From NCBI GenBank assembly GCA_001970855.1, contig LSSN01003142.1, forward strand, positions 1 through 61,052: 61,052 nt of DNA, given 5' to 3'. The notes under the pieces were generated by a model, which did no database searches, had not been told where the DNA came from, and saw only the letters and a program-made list of their open reading frames with translations. The DNA comes from Smittium culicis (lineage: Eukaryota; Kickxellomycota; Harpellomycetes; Harpellales; Legeriomycetaceae). Shown here one piece after another: positions 36,534 through 50,451 of this stretch. Each line of letters opens with the position of its first letter. Positions within the stretch are counted from its first letter, which is position 1. The position numbers were made by a program, and so were the translations under genes.

Positions 36534-39500
36534 TATTTATATATCCACATAACCTATTTGTCAACTCTAACAAAAATTTCATTCTCTTTAAATTAAACTA
36601 TAGTTTATTACTTGTATAAAATTACCGGATCGTCTTCAATTCTAATCAGAGACTTTTCGAACATTCTAGTCAAACACTTTCGTAAACGCACGTTTTGAAT
36701 ATAATGTCTCTTAATTTAATTTGAATAAAGATTATTTAAAAAAAAAGATCTAGACAAGAAGATGCGTAACTCTAATTTGATTTAGCTAAATATATACCAT
36801 AATTATTAATCCATTTTTTATTACATACTCAAAAAGAAGCATATTTATCGACTAATATCTTTTAGCAATTTCAACTTTTTTTTTCGTCAATAGAACAAAA
36901 CCAGAAATAGTTTAATGAGTGCATGGGGTGGTGCTAAGCCTTTTTTTTTTACTTGATAATTAATTATCCTCATGCATACTATTTTCATAAAAAATAATTA
37001 AAGTAAACGATATTTTCACAGTTGAAGCATTTAGCGAAAACAAACCTTTTGCCTCCAAAAAGAAAAAAAAAATCCTCAAGTTTTATTGATATTTTTTGAA
37101 TTTATATCCGCTCAAGAGCCAATAAATTGGTCGTGATATGTAAAGGCAAATCAAAAATTTGCTCTTAGAAGAAGATGCTATCCAGACCGTTTGAATCGCC
37201 CATTAATTAAAAATAGGCGTTTTCTTTACTAGAATAATCCATTTCCTAAAAAAAATTTTCTGCTCAGAAATATTGATTGTACATTAAACATTGAGACTCC
37301 ATAAAATTTTCTAATTTTTATTTTATCGTAATTTATATACATTAACACACTAAACAACATTCTTTAGTTTATTATTATTATTATTAAAACTGTTTAAAAA
37401 GGTAGATATTTAATGCATATTTTTTGTAAGGTAATAAAGCATCATAATTAATATTTAGACGGTAATAATCATAATTAAAAGTTTTTTTAATTTTATTTTA
37501 ATAAAAAATAAAGATATTAAAACATTGGGGAAAACTTTTTTTATTATATCAATCAGTAAATACTCCAGATGTTAACATATAAATTATATTTAATTGTATA
37601 TAAAAAAGTATTGAAATTATACTCAGTTTATTTAAAATAATGATAAAAGAATAAATATTTGTATCAAATGAGCAGAGTAACTATTTTTAAGTTATATTTA
37701 ATGATGCTGAAATTTTTAATTTTCTAAGTAATGATTACTATCTTTTAAAATAAATTTATAAAAAATAATAAACACTCAATAACAAAAGAGCATTTAGAAT
37801 AACGATTGTCTATTTTAACTGTAAATATTTTACAGAAAATTCATATCAAAAAAAGATTCCAAGTCATATTAAATTCTAAACATAATTTATTAATTAAAAT
37901 TTTAATTCATTTAAAAAAAATTTAATTATTATTATTAAGAAATTTTTTTACGAATTAACCCTAAGTTTGGTACCTAAGAATTAAGCCGATATTTTAGATT
38001 AAGAACAATTTTTTAAATTTTATTTCAGTTAAAATAGCGATTCCTAAATAGATCTCTTTTTTGATTATTCAATAAATTATATATTAATTATGTACATCAT
38101 ATGATCAATATGACAAAAATTTAGTAGCTATTTTTTACATTTTTATCCAATGTTATCAATGAAAATTTTAATATTACAGCAGAAAATATATTTTGATATT
38201 TATATATTAAAAATAATTTTAATAAAGTAATATGTCAGATTATTCCCACTATACAATAAATTAATATATACTCAAGATTAAAACTAAAATTTTAGTTATA
38301 ACAAATCAAATACCAAACAATTAATCTTTTATCTAGTTAATTTAAGCAGAAACGTGAAATTCGGTTTTTGAATGAAATATCCATATGCTTTGTATCTTAT
38401 TTCGGAATTTTTATACGCGTACTTAGGGTATAAGTATCTTTCGCTAAATAATTTAGACAGTATTTTTTTATGGTTTTATTTTAGTTTTGTGAAATTTTTA
38501 TTATCTAATTATATGAAACAGATTATATGCCTTCAAAATGATTTAAATGAATATGATAGGTTTTGAAAGATGAAAAAAAATCATCCGAAGATTCATTTAA
38601 AAACTCTTTTGAGAGAAAATTGGTATTTTTTTTCGTTTTTTCGAGTTTGTGGTTCAAATTTTTGGTTAATATTATATTTATTATATCAAAATTATTTTGA
38701 TACAATATATTTATAATATATTTGTATAATTTTATAATTTTAACTATTTGGAATTAAAATATTAATTTAATGTAACAATGATTTTTTAATAATATTCGAA
38801 TAAAATAAATATTTAAATAACAAATCATTAATTTTGAAGGTATAAAATATAGAGGAGAGTATATAAATTAAATACTGTGCTATTTATAAACATAGGTCAA
38901 TTGAATACTTCAACAAAATTAACTTAAATTGAATTGAAGCTAAATTTTACTATCGTAAAAATTGACTAAGTATAAATTATTCAAGTGCAAAATTTTTTAT
39001 ATCAATATCTAGATATTTCATATATACTTTCACTGGGTAATAATTTTATTTTAATAGTTATTTTATTTTCCCAATAATGAATAATACAATAATGTGTTTA
39101 ATTTTTATTACAAAACAATCAATCTTTTAAAATATCAAATACGTTTTTACCCACATTTTTATAACCTTTTTTTAATAAACTTTGATGTAAAAAAGCGTGT
39201 ATTGCCTTTTCTTATGGAATAAATTAAAGTCTTATTTCTTTTAACTTTTTAGTTCATATTCATACATTTCTTTATAGTCATATATACATGCTAATAAAAA
39301 CTAATACTTTTTTATAACCACATAATACTTGTTCATGCTAATCGCAAATAGTAAATACATCAATGCACGAATCGAGCAAATTTGGTTGTTGTACCACAAC
39401 TAAAAGACATTATTCATGCTTGAACACTAAAAGTAATTTTAAACTTTTACTGTAAATACTGAAGCATTCCTTGATTTTACTATTTTTAAAAAATTTTACA

Positions 39501-42500
39501 GCTAATTAATTCTATGTGGAATATCATTGTTAAAATAGTACTTTAAATTTTAATTATAATTTTTTGAAGCCTATAACACACGATAAACTATAGTAAAAAA
39601 CAAATTTGGAATTAAAACAACAATTGAAGATGTATTTTTCAATTACAGATTGCAATATAAATAATAGATGTAATTTTATGCTTTTTTATTAGAGGCTTCT
39701 GTGTTAAATATTAAATTATACGAAAAAATAGAGTCTGTAATTATTAAAGATTCACCAATGGAGTAAAATTACAATAATTTGAGTTTTTATAGACTAGAAT
39801 CTAAAGAATAATACTTTATTTTGCTTAATATAATGTCTCCACTAACTTTAATTTGTACATATTTAAATTTTATTACCAAGGCTAAAAGTGAGAATGAAAT
39901 AATTTTGTACAAATAAAATTATTATTGACAAAATAATCCTTTCTGAAGATAAATACCATCCATAATTAAATTTCTATGGCTCTAGCATCATAAATTACTT
40001 ATATCTTGTACCATTTAGCCCTTAAAATACGCTCATAATATTCTTAAATTTTATTTAAATTACAAAAATAAACTATATACATATTAAATATAAGTTATAT
40101 AAGAATTAACTATTATTTAAATGGTGCATGTAGTTTTTATAAATTATTCCCTAATATATGAAATATTTTTACCAGTTAAGGGGACGAACATCCTTATTGT
40201 AGGCTCTGCGATCATATGGGTAGCCTCATAATTTAGAAAAAAATACAATGAGATAATATGATAGAAAAATCTTAGACTTAACGCAAGCAGTGTATTATTA
40301 AAACTTTAATATATTTTAAAAAAATCAAGATATGACTTAACATAGTTAAAAAGATATTCTGAATTCTTTCAAAACTTTATAAAACAGATTTCTAAAAAAA
40401 ACCTTGGCTTTTTCAAGGATTAGAGATTCATAAGATATTTTTTATTTAAAGTAACGAATATATGGAATAAAATCACCCAATTTTAGTTAAAAAAAAGAAA
40501 GGTTAAGACTAAAGCTAATAATAAGAATAAGACTAAGACTAAAAATAGAGCAATTTTGAGGAAGAGAAATAGGAAAATAGAACAAGAATACGTTTTGGAA
40601 AGGCTAGCTTTTATTGGTGAATGATAAGCGTCCTATTATATATGTAGTTTTGATTTTTTTTTTTCTGAAGGGTTTTTTACAGTATACCAAAATAGATTTT
40701 CTATGCAAAAAATAAAAATTAAAGCCTTTATTTTTATTGGTTAGTTCAGAAAATATTTATTACACCATAACAAGTATTTTCTAATAATGTAAAAAAAATT
40801 TTAATATAATACTATAATTAATTCTAATTATCCTCGCAGTAAGTGGGAAATTATTTAATTTTTTTATAGTTATAAAGCATTCTTTGATTATATAATTTAT
40901 TATATTTAAAATAATTACAAATGAAAAACTTGATGTTTCCAAAGAAAAAAAATCAAAATTCAAACAAATAACCAAAAATACAGTTAAATAGTATATAATT
41001 ATCTCACTTCAAAAAGTTTGAACATTTTATATAAAGCTTTTATATATTTTTTTGTCAATTTTTTGATTTTATACAGTAGCGAATATTTTAGGAAATCCAT
41101 GTAAAAGTACCTAAATATATAAGATCAAATTAAAATGACGAATATTAAATATTTATAATGATAAATAATTCCTTCATAAAAAAATCAAAATTTTACTTAT
41201 TTATTACCGAGGAATTCGAAACAGAATAACGGGAAAATATTGAAACAATATAAAGATATAGGAAAACGAAAAAAAAAAAGATCTAAATAAAATAAAATAA
41301 AGACACTGAATTTTTGGATAAATAAAAATTCTGATTTTTTTTTTTGGACTTTGAAACTTTTCAATCAGATAAATAGCTTTTATAACTTTGATTTTTAATT
41401 TCTTATATTATTAATTTAGCCCATAAATGAATAATATTATTTAATTTCTTTTTTTATTCGTTTAAAAAAATGAAATTTTTGTAACCATTTTATCTGTAGT
41501 TCTGAAAGTCGCTATTAAAGAGTGGGTTTACCTAAAAAAAAATTTTATATCACAAAAGTTTGGTATGCTAAGCTAAGATTATAAAATGAGCTAATTAATG
41601 TATGAAGTACTAAGAAATGGATATAATAATTTTCGAAAGGTAAGGAGACACTTATTATCAGCCTCAAATGGTGGTTACCGGAACTAAAAGCTCCAAAAAT
41701 CAATGAAAAAAGACCCAAAAAATGAATTTATCTTATAAAATAAAATATTTGATCTAGTTATTACTTAATAACCGGATTTATTAAGGTCGAATATTAACTA
41801 AAATTAAAATACTAGCAAAAGCAGAATTTAGTTTGCGCAAAAAAAAGGTGAATCGTTTATATACATTTTACACCTGCCCTAAAGTATCTGAGTTCTGAAG
41901 CCAAATCCTTAAGTTCATAAAAAACATTGGTGAAAAATAAATCTAAAACTAGAGCAAATAAAATCGAGCGATATAATTAATAGCTTTGATAGATTACAAC
42001 CCTTTATTTCAAGCCATATAAATCTGGGTAATCTATAAAGCGAGAAATGATTTAAGTTTTAACTACTTTTTTCAACCTCAAATTCGATTTTTTACGTCCT
42101 AAGTGCGATATACAAAGAGAAAAATAATTGAGTAACATAATGTAAAAAAAAAACAGAAGGAAATCGACTTCATTTAAGTGCAAATTCTTTGATTAAATAG
42201 AAGGAAAAATCACCTCAGGGATGAAAACTGATTCTATAAAAATAAAATAAAAAATTAATAAAGTTACACACAGTTTATCATAATAATCTCTAAGAAAATG
42301 GATTAAAAATAATAAATAAACCATATTTGTAGAAAAATTCAAAAATAAAAACCGCTAAAATAAATTTATAAAATTTTTTTTCTTTTTTTAATAAATTCAG
42401 ATTTTCCCAAAAAATTAAAGCGTGTTAAAAGAAAATTTAGTAACTAATAATGTTACAATACTTTCAAAATTCATTATTTTCTTTAATTGTAGCTCTGGAA

Positions 42501-45500
42501 ATCATTTTTAAATACCTCAAATTGATAATATTCCTTTATATTATTATTAGAATTGTTTCTTTTTTTATCGCTTTTTCGTATAAGACTTGGTTATTTTGGA
42601 TATTATTGTTTTCTAAAAATGATGATCACTAACCTAAATCATTAATAATGAAGCAGTGAGTAAAAATTTTTTCAGGAAAATAAGGCTAATTAATTATTTT
42701 ATAATAAAATTTTTATAGCAAACCTTAAATAAAATATACTTTAATTTATATATTAACCATAGGTATTTTACAATAATTATATTTTTTATCTTTTATGAAC
42801 TTTTACATAGGTATCATAAATTAATTTTAAACAAAATAATTTCATTCAAAAATAAAAAAAAATAAAAAATTGTATTTCAATTACAAAATTATTAATCTAA
42901 TTTATCACACCGCTATATTACTTCAAGAGAATATAAAAATACAGAAATACATTAAGAAAAAATTTGATGTTTTTCAATTCATATGATCAATAGAAATAGT
43001 ATATTGAAACTGATTTTAGACTTAAAACAAATTAAAAAAAATTCAAGTGATATTTTATACCATGGATCGATTATAAAATTTGTAAATTTCTATTAGATTA
43101 AAATCATACAACAAAAAACTAAGATCTGGCTTACTAATATATAATCAACCAAAATTTATATAGATTATATGGAATTATGGTAATTACTAATTAAACTTAA
43201 TAGGCACAAGCAGAAAAATACAACCTAATTATTTTTTATTGTTAGGTGACTAACTTTTAATTATTCCTGAAACATAGCTTTTATTTTAGAAAATATTTAA
43301 AGTTTTTTAAGTATGAAAAATCAAAGTTGTATTTGTTGGATAACCTATAGTTTTTCCAAATTAGAATTAATTAGGTTTATTAATTATCACTAAAATCATA
43401 AATATCATAATTATTTGATAATTAATTTTTAATTAAAAACAGCTTTTATTACCCAGAAATAACGTTGAACCGCCACTATGATTATTAAAATTAACTAATA
43501 TAATTATTTTATCGTTTTTCTTTATTAGTATCATTTGAAATGATATCAAATTTCTTTCATCATGAGTATTATCCCAATAATTACTTATAAACCGACGATT
43601 TTCTAGAATTCATTAAAATAAAAATATCTATATAAAAAATATAGAATATTTTTCTTATTGATAATTTGAAACCATATCATATACCATCAGTTAAAGTTCC
43701 AAAAAATTATCTATAGAATTTTACCCAAAACTATAAAATAATTGAACTTCTAGAAAAATGTAAGTCTTAATTGTATCATTTGATGGAGACAATTTATTTA
43801 AAAAAGGTGAAATATCCGAATTTCATACTTAATCAGCTATAAAGGCTGGTTAATATGCAAAAAAAATTCAAAATTATCACATAATTCAAAATTTATTCAT
43901 TTAATATATGAAATAAAAATTCTCAGATAAATTTTGATGTATTTTCAAGAAAATCTACTATATATTGATATAATTTCGCTTTTTTTATTGGTCTAAGCTA
44001 ATTCAAAATATGATAAATTGCATATTGTGTCACTTTTTATGAAGAAATTTTTTTAAATTTATTATTATCTTAATTCGATCAGGTTTATAAGTTTTTTGTA
44101 TTTATTTATTTCAATATTTGAATATGTGTTTATTTAATAAGTAATTAATAAAAAATATATATACTTATCAGTCTTAAGCATTCCCTGAAAACAAGAGCTT
44201 CTGCCTTGTTTAAATATTTTTTATTTAGAATCGAGGTTATGTACTTAATTTTAAAATGGGCCAATAATAATCTATGTTATGCATTTTCAATATTTAAGCG
44301 GCACCGAATACTAAAATTCGAATCTATTAGTGTAGATAATCATCGATTATTATTATCATAATTGAGGTCTAAAAATTTATAGATATTATCAAATTATGCT
44401 CTTTATTAAAACTATTCTAGTCGAATAAAATTTTAAATTATTTTATGAAAAGATAATTTCACAAAATTGATTCCCCAAGATATTAATTATCGACATAAGT
44501 AAAAAGTAAAGATAAAAATTTTACATCATGTTCATAATTCTATTTAATTTCAAATTAGAGTTATAAATATCCTTAATTATTTATACTGGCATAAAACCTG
44601 AGGTATGAAAAAAATTATCAAACTTTGATGAATATTATTTGGTGTTCAAAATTTTTATATTTAATAAATCATTAAATATGCCAGGATTCAAGTTAAAAAA
44701 ACAGCAAAAAATTAACAAAAAAATCGTTTTTTATTCACTGTTTTAATACCAAAAACAATTTTTAAACTGTTATATATGACTTAAATAAGGGTTCAACTCT
44801 ATAATAATCCTGAAAATATATTAATATAAAATAAACTTTATATTGTTTGATTTTGACTTTTTACATTAATTAACTGAAGGAATAGACCAGTTTTATTTTT
44901 CTTTTATTTTTTGCTATTACTATAATTATAATTTATTAATACGAAAAAAATTCAATAATACTTCTTTTTCATAAAATCTTATACTAGTTAGTCTAAACTT
45001 AAATTTAACTGTTTAAAAAAACAACTATAATAATATATGATTTGGATTCTGTGATATTTAATGAATTTAAATCGACTTCATAGCTATTATAAGGTTGATA
45101 AATGATTTTTTTTGTAAAATAAGATGTATATTATCGAAGATATTTTATCAAATTTAAAATATTAAAATTGGAGTTATTATTATACTGAATGAAAAATTTC
45201 ACATTGATAACTGGTTAAATTATCAGTCCTATACATAATGTTTTGGTACTAAGAGATATATTGATAGAATTTAAGTATAAATTTTAATATTAATGGTTAT
45301 AATACTAAGTTGATTAAAATTAAGGATTTATCTTAAAACCTGCCAGGTGGAAAAATCAAAAAAAAATTGTGTACCTATATTAATTTAAATTCCAGAAATC
45401 CAAACTGTATAACTTTATTTGATCAAAATTTTCGAATCATTTTTTTGGAAAATTAAATAAGCTTTTAAATATGAGTATAATTTTTAATTATGTTTAATTT

Positions 45501-46214
45501 AAATTAATTTATAAATATCTTGAGATTCATGATATTATATTTGCTTCTTGGGAATATTAAATATAATTATAAAACAACAATAATACCAACTTTATTAATT
45601 AAAATAAACTATATTATTTAAAGAAAATTTTCAAAATTTCATGTATGATTAAATTATATACTATAATTAGTCCTTAAAAGATTACAATAAACATAGCTTC
45701 TATTTTATAGTGATTTTATTGTAAATCAGGTCACAATATATTGATTTAGTTAAATATTTAGAAATAAATATTTTATAATAAAAGATGTTTAGTATCTTAT
45801 TGGTTTTATATGAAAGATAATTATTATAATGATATTTTAATTATAATTTTTCGCCTCCCCGATTCATTGCCTTTGATAGAGGTATTTAAAGATTATTTTT
45901 TTTATTTATCATATTTTATAACAGCTATGTATATCACGTGATGTTGAAATAAATCTTCCTCACTAAAAAAAAAAAAAAACCATGTATATCACGTAACTAT
46001 ATTTTATATGTAAGTGATAAATGAGTGTATATTTCATTGGGAACGTTTAATTAAATATTAAAATTGTGAAATTTCCATTGACGTGTATTTTTTTAAATAT
46101 TTATAAACGCAATAATATTTTGATCTATGATAGTATAGTTGAATTAATGGTTATAATATCAGAATGAATATTAAGTAGATACCCCTAAAAACCATCCAGG
46201 ATAAATAATTAAGT
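36534..46214. other. AT desert, no supported genes
   Basis: About 9.7 kb with only short frames (under 65 codons) made of Ile/Leu/Lys/Asn codons, as expected by chance at this composition. A few GC-richer shards near 40.18-40.24 and 41.64-41.70 kb resemble each other weakly and may be decayed mobile elements. A 13-bp ATGTATATCACGT duplication lies at 45927 and 45982. No RNA gene was found. Confidence 0.6.
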
Positions 46215-46323
46215 TCAGTTTTTTTTTAATGAGATTTATTAATGGATTACTAAAATATTTTAATTTTTATATGTAAATAAATGTAAAAGTAAGAGTAAAA
46301 TTGCCATATTAAATTGTACCAAG

Positions 46324-46800
46324 TTAATTGAATTTAATTTTTCTCAACTCACCTGGTTCAATAAAAAACCACAAGTTTCTCATTTGAAGCCAGGTTTTAT
46401 TGAAATAATAGGGCGTATATGTTAAAAATTGTTGTTCTATTAAGTCTTCTATCATTACTTTCCATCTTTCGAAGAGATTATTTGGGTTAAATCTAATATT
46501 TGACAACTAAAATTCTAAACTAGCTCTGTTAATGTTCCATATAGCCAGTACATGGATTGTTTTAATGTTTAGAAATTTATTTTTAAACAAATCTAGGCCA
46601 CTATATACCTGATTTTCTAAACTAATATTTTCTGCTGCTATTTTATTTATTGAATTTTCATTTATAAATTTTATAGATAGCTCACAAAAAATTTTTATTC
46701 TCGATCAATCGAAATACACACGTTTTGTGCTTTCTTCCTCGTTATAACAATGAGCGCAATTATACTTGTTTTGATTTTCTGGAAACCATGTGTTGAGTTT
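46324..46800 (-). pseudogene. LINE ORF2 C-terminal Cys-rich domain (decayed)
   Basis: The minus strand reads NKYNCAHCYNEEESTKRVYF then stop, corresponding to the usual L1-type C-terminal CxxC...ES..H pattern with the His and last Cys lost. A further frame (46506-46324, ...FERWKVMIEDLIEQQ...) continues to the element's 3' end. Confidence 0.6.
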
Positions 46801-47714
46801 TATTGCGTTAATATTAGCCTCTCTATAAAGTAGCTATAGGTGGCTTACTATTTTGGCGTCTATTTTTAGTTTATGTATGTTATTGAATTTAAACTTATAA
46901 GAGTTAGCTGATATCCCCATATCTTTTCTGTTTATCTCTGATGCTGGCTCTTAGTTATTTTCGGATACTTTTTTCCTGATATCTTTTTTGTATATCATTT
47001 CAACTTTTTTTCCTCCATATGTTAAAATTCCCTTTGGTATATTAATTTCCTCACTATTATTTTGCTCATTTTTGATTAACCTAGAGAATTTTGGATTTAG
47101 ATTCAAATATATTTAGCCTTTGGTTTGTACATACAACATACTTCTTAATTATAACATTTTCTTCATAAATATAAAGCATTTCAGAAAAAATTTTAAAATT
47201 AGTTAATTAATCTTATATAATATAATCAATATTTAAAATGGCGCAATTATTGATTATTATATCACAATGATATTTTTCTTCATTGTTCGTTAACAATTTT
47301 CCAACACTTATCTTATAATTTTTACCTTTCCTTTTCTTAAAACATATATAATATCATTATCCTTTTTCATGAAAAGGTATGCTTTCCAACAAAATTTCAT
47401 CACTATAGTTCTTAGTCCCCATTTCACTTACCCTATTACATTATAATAAATGTCCGTTGAAAATCCAGCCTTGAAATTTATATGAAAATTTTTTTCTTTT
47501 CAATTCAGCTTGATTGTAAAAAATTGTTTATAAATTTTATGCATATTTTATCGAAGTTTCCATTTTTCCACATTTCGTTTTTATTATAATCTTTTTTTAT
47601 TATTTTTAGCCATATCGAATCATTATTTTTCAAGAAAGAATTAATTCTATTTTTTGAAACTTTTTCATTATCAAAAAATAAATCTTGGATATTTATTCAT
47701 TTGTTGGTGTATTT

Positions 47715-49131
47715 TTATAATTTACCTAGGTTTTCCAGCAAAGCTTCATGTTCTATGTACTTCCAGCTATTCTCAGTGAGCATTTTTTCTTTGAACCATT
47801 TTATAAATATACATTTGTTCTGAGATTCCAGATCCAATAGACTCATACCTTCATTTTTTTTACTCCTTGTTAATATACTATAAGCTACTTTATTTTTTTT
47901 TCCGCCCCATATATAGTTGCATATTTCTCGTTTTACAATTTCGAAGAATTTTTTATCGAATGGTATGAAGTGAGATATGTACCACAGTTTTGATAATATA
48001 ATACTATTAGTTATAAGTACTTTTCCACGTATAGATAGCTTTCTTCCTTTTAGGCTAGACAACTTATTTTTTATTTTGGTTAGTACTGTTTCTTTATTTG
48101 CAGTTTGGTCTATTCCATTGTTATTAAAGAGGAATACTAAATATTTATAATTTGTTTCCTTATTGCTTATTTTTCCTGTGAATGAGTTTATTTCAACTGC
48201 GTTACCTAACTTTACCATTTCTGATTTGCTATCATTTAATTTTGTTCCAGACACATCGCTGTGCAGTTTAATTGTTCTGTTTAAGTTAAGCATATCATCA
48301 TTTTCTTTTATAAAAATTGTAATATCATCCGCATAAGCGAGCGTCTTTTGTTTCCAATTTTCATCTCCTATTCCCTTAGTTTTTTCTCTAATCATTTTTA
48401 AAATTGGCTCTATTATAATTTTGTATAGCAAAGGGGATATTGGGTCTCCTTGCTGCAGACTCTTAGTTACTCTTACGTACGGGAAGAGGTTTTTTCCTAT
48501 TTTTATTCGCGTTTTGTTATTTCTATATATAGTTTTGACTATTTTAATAAAATTTTCGCTTATTCCGAATTTATTCGTGCATTTAAAGAGATAATCCCAT
48601 TCTACTCTATTATAGTCCTTTTCTTGGTCTAACTGTAGAGCATGCCCATTTATTTTATTTGGGTTATTTGCTGATAACTCGCTTATAAAATTCAAGGATG
48701 AAAAATTTTCGAATGTTGATCTTCCTTAAATAAATCCAGTTTTTTGCTGGCCAATTATGTTTTTTATTATCAGATGTAACCTATCTGCGAGAATTTATGT
48801 AAAAATCTTTTTGTCGCAATCTATAAGGCTTGTAATGTCTCCAATTTTTTATCTCTTTTAGGTCTCCTTTTTTTGGAAGGACTGTTATTAATGTTCCTTT
48901 ATTTAATTCGCTCCATTTTCCTAATTCATCCTCGCTTTTATAAATTATTTCTAACATATTTACCACTTGGGATTTGAATTTTTTGTAAAAATCATAAGAT
49001 AGCCCATCAGGGCCTGGAGATTTATTTGCTGAACACATATCAATGGCTTTAATTATTTCTGTTTTGCTAATTGGATCTTGAAGAATTTTTTTATTTTCGC
49101 TGCTTACCATACTTGCTATTTTTTCAAGCAT
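47715..49131 (-). pseudogene. LINE ORF2 reverse transcriptase domain (interrupted)
   Basis: Two long frames (49131-48781 and 48695-47715) joined by a short damaged stretch. N-terminal RT motifs: SANKSPGPDGLSYDFYK and LITVLPKKGD. The frame is then lost around NWRHYKPYRL and resumes with TGFI-stop-GRST (a TAA where family members usually have Gln). It continues HALQLDQEKDYNRVEW (first catalytic Asp), LQQGDPISPLLY and the catalytic AYADDITIF box, then SGTKLNDSKSE and the thumb (GRKLSIRGKVLITNS). The YADD and SP-GPDG motifs are intact. The breaks are an in-frame stop and a local frameshift or rearrangement near 48720-48790. RT of this type copies the element RNA at a nicked target. Confidence 0.85.
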
Positions 49132-49139
49132 TATAATTT

Positions 49140-50400
49140 ATGCCTCATTATTTACTCTACCTATTCTTAGTAGATCAGAATAAAATTTACAAATTATATT
49201 CTCAATATCGCTAGGATCTCTTTTTATTTCTATTTTTTCATAATATAGCTCGTTTATTTGCTTTATTTTTTTTCTCTTTTATTTATCAGTTTAAAAAAAT
49301 AACTAAAAGATCTTTCACCTAATTCGTTTCACTTTTCTCATGATCTAACCATCAGGTCGTTTTTTTGTTTAATTGAAGTTTTCTAAGCTCTCTTTTTGTT
49401 CTATCAATATTAAATAATATATCAATTGCATATCTATTTGGCTTTAGGCAATTTGAATTTTCTTCAATAATTTTTTGTAAATCTTTTATTTTATTATTAA
49501 CTTTCATGGTTCTGCCATATTGTATGCTGAAATTTTTTATATTTTTTTTGCAGCTGTACCATGCTTCGATGTTTGTTGAGTGATTCTCTTCAAGAGATTT
49601 TTTAATTATTTATTCAATATTTTCGGTGTATTTTTTTGTTTTTAAGTTAGAAAAGTTTATTTTCCACAAATCTGCACTTGTATAATTTTTTTATTTTGAG
49701 TAATTGGTTAGTAAATCCATTTTTATTTGAACTATTTTATGGTCATAAAACGGGCCAAACATTATTTTAAAGTTTTTAAATTTGCTTATATCATTTGATG
49801 CGATAAATATATCATCAATTCTTGATTTTATACTTTTACTATTCTCCTATGTGAAACCCTTTTCGTATTTAGTCAAAACATTCCATGAATTTACCAAATT
49901 AATTTTTTTAATTATTGGATCTATTAGTTTCCATTCGCTCTCGGTATTTCTTGGTGGGAATCTATCAATATAGTTATTTTCGACCATGTTAAAATCCCCC
50001 AATAGAATTTTGTTTTCATAAATTATTAATTTTCTTTTTAATTCGTTGATATATAGTTTCCATTCTGTCAAGGTGGATGGCAAATATAGATTGTAGATAT
50101 TTATATTTTATTGAAATAAATCTAGGTTTATGTGCATAATTCTACCATCGTCGTATATTGTGTTATATTTTATTTTTATTTCGTGATTATTTATTAGAAT
50201 TGTAGTGGTTTTTGAGAATATACAGGGATTTACCCAGCATTTTTTCCACAAAATAATGTCGCTTTCTTTTACGTGAACTTCTTGCAGGCAAATTATATCA
50301 GCATTGACTTCAATTTTTAGGTATTTAAATAATTTTTCCTTTTATCATTTTTTTGGATCCCTCGAACATTCCAGGATATTAATTTTATTATTTTTTGCAT
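49140..50400 (-). pseudogene. LINE ORF2 start: AP-type endonuclease and linker (decayed)
   Basis: A Met at 50400 begins IIKLISWNVRGIQ, the hallmark start of LINE endonucleases. A frameshift follows, then ADIICLQEVH, ILLGDFNMVENNY, a SRIDDIF motif and FYDHKIVQ, in the correct order for an APE-type endonuclease. Several stops interrupt it, for example FT-stop-EN where the family usually has FTW. The downstream linker (49.1-49.7 kb) has more stops. It begins 51 bp after the ORF1 stop. Confidence 0.78.
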
Positions 50401-50451
50401 TTGCATTTGGATTATTTTTTATTTGTTTTTATATTTATTTCATTAATGTAA

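Noticed and set aside
38372..38705. Overlapping opposite-strand frames of 60-64 codons
   Set aside because: Both are Ile/Leu/Lys/Asn-rich and overlap antisense to each other, typical of chance frames at this composition.
40161..41700. Weakly similar GC-richer shards near 40.18 and 41.64 kb as a possible RNA gene
   Set aside because: They share only short words (TAAGG.GAC, CTTATT, GCCTC) and form no stable common structure that I could draw.
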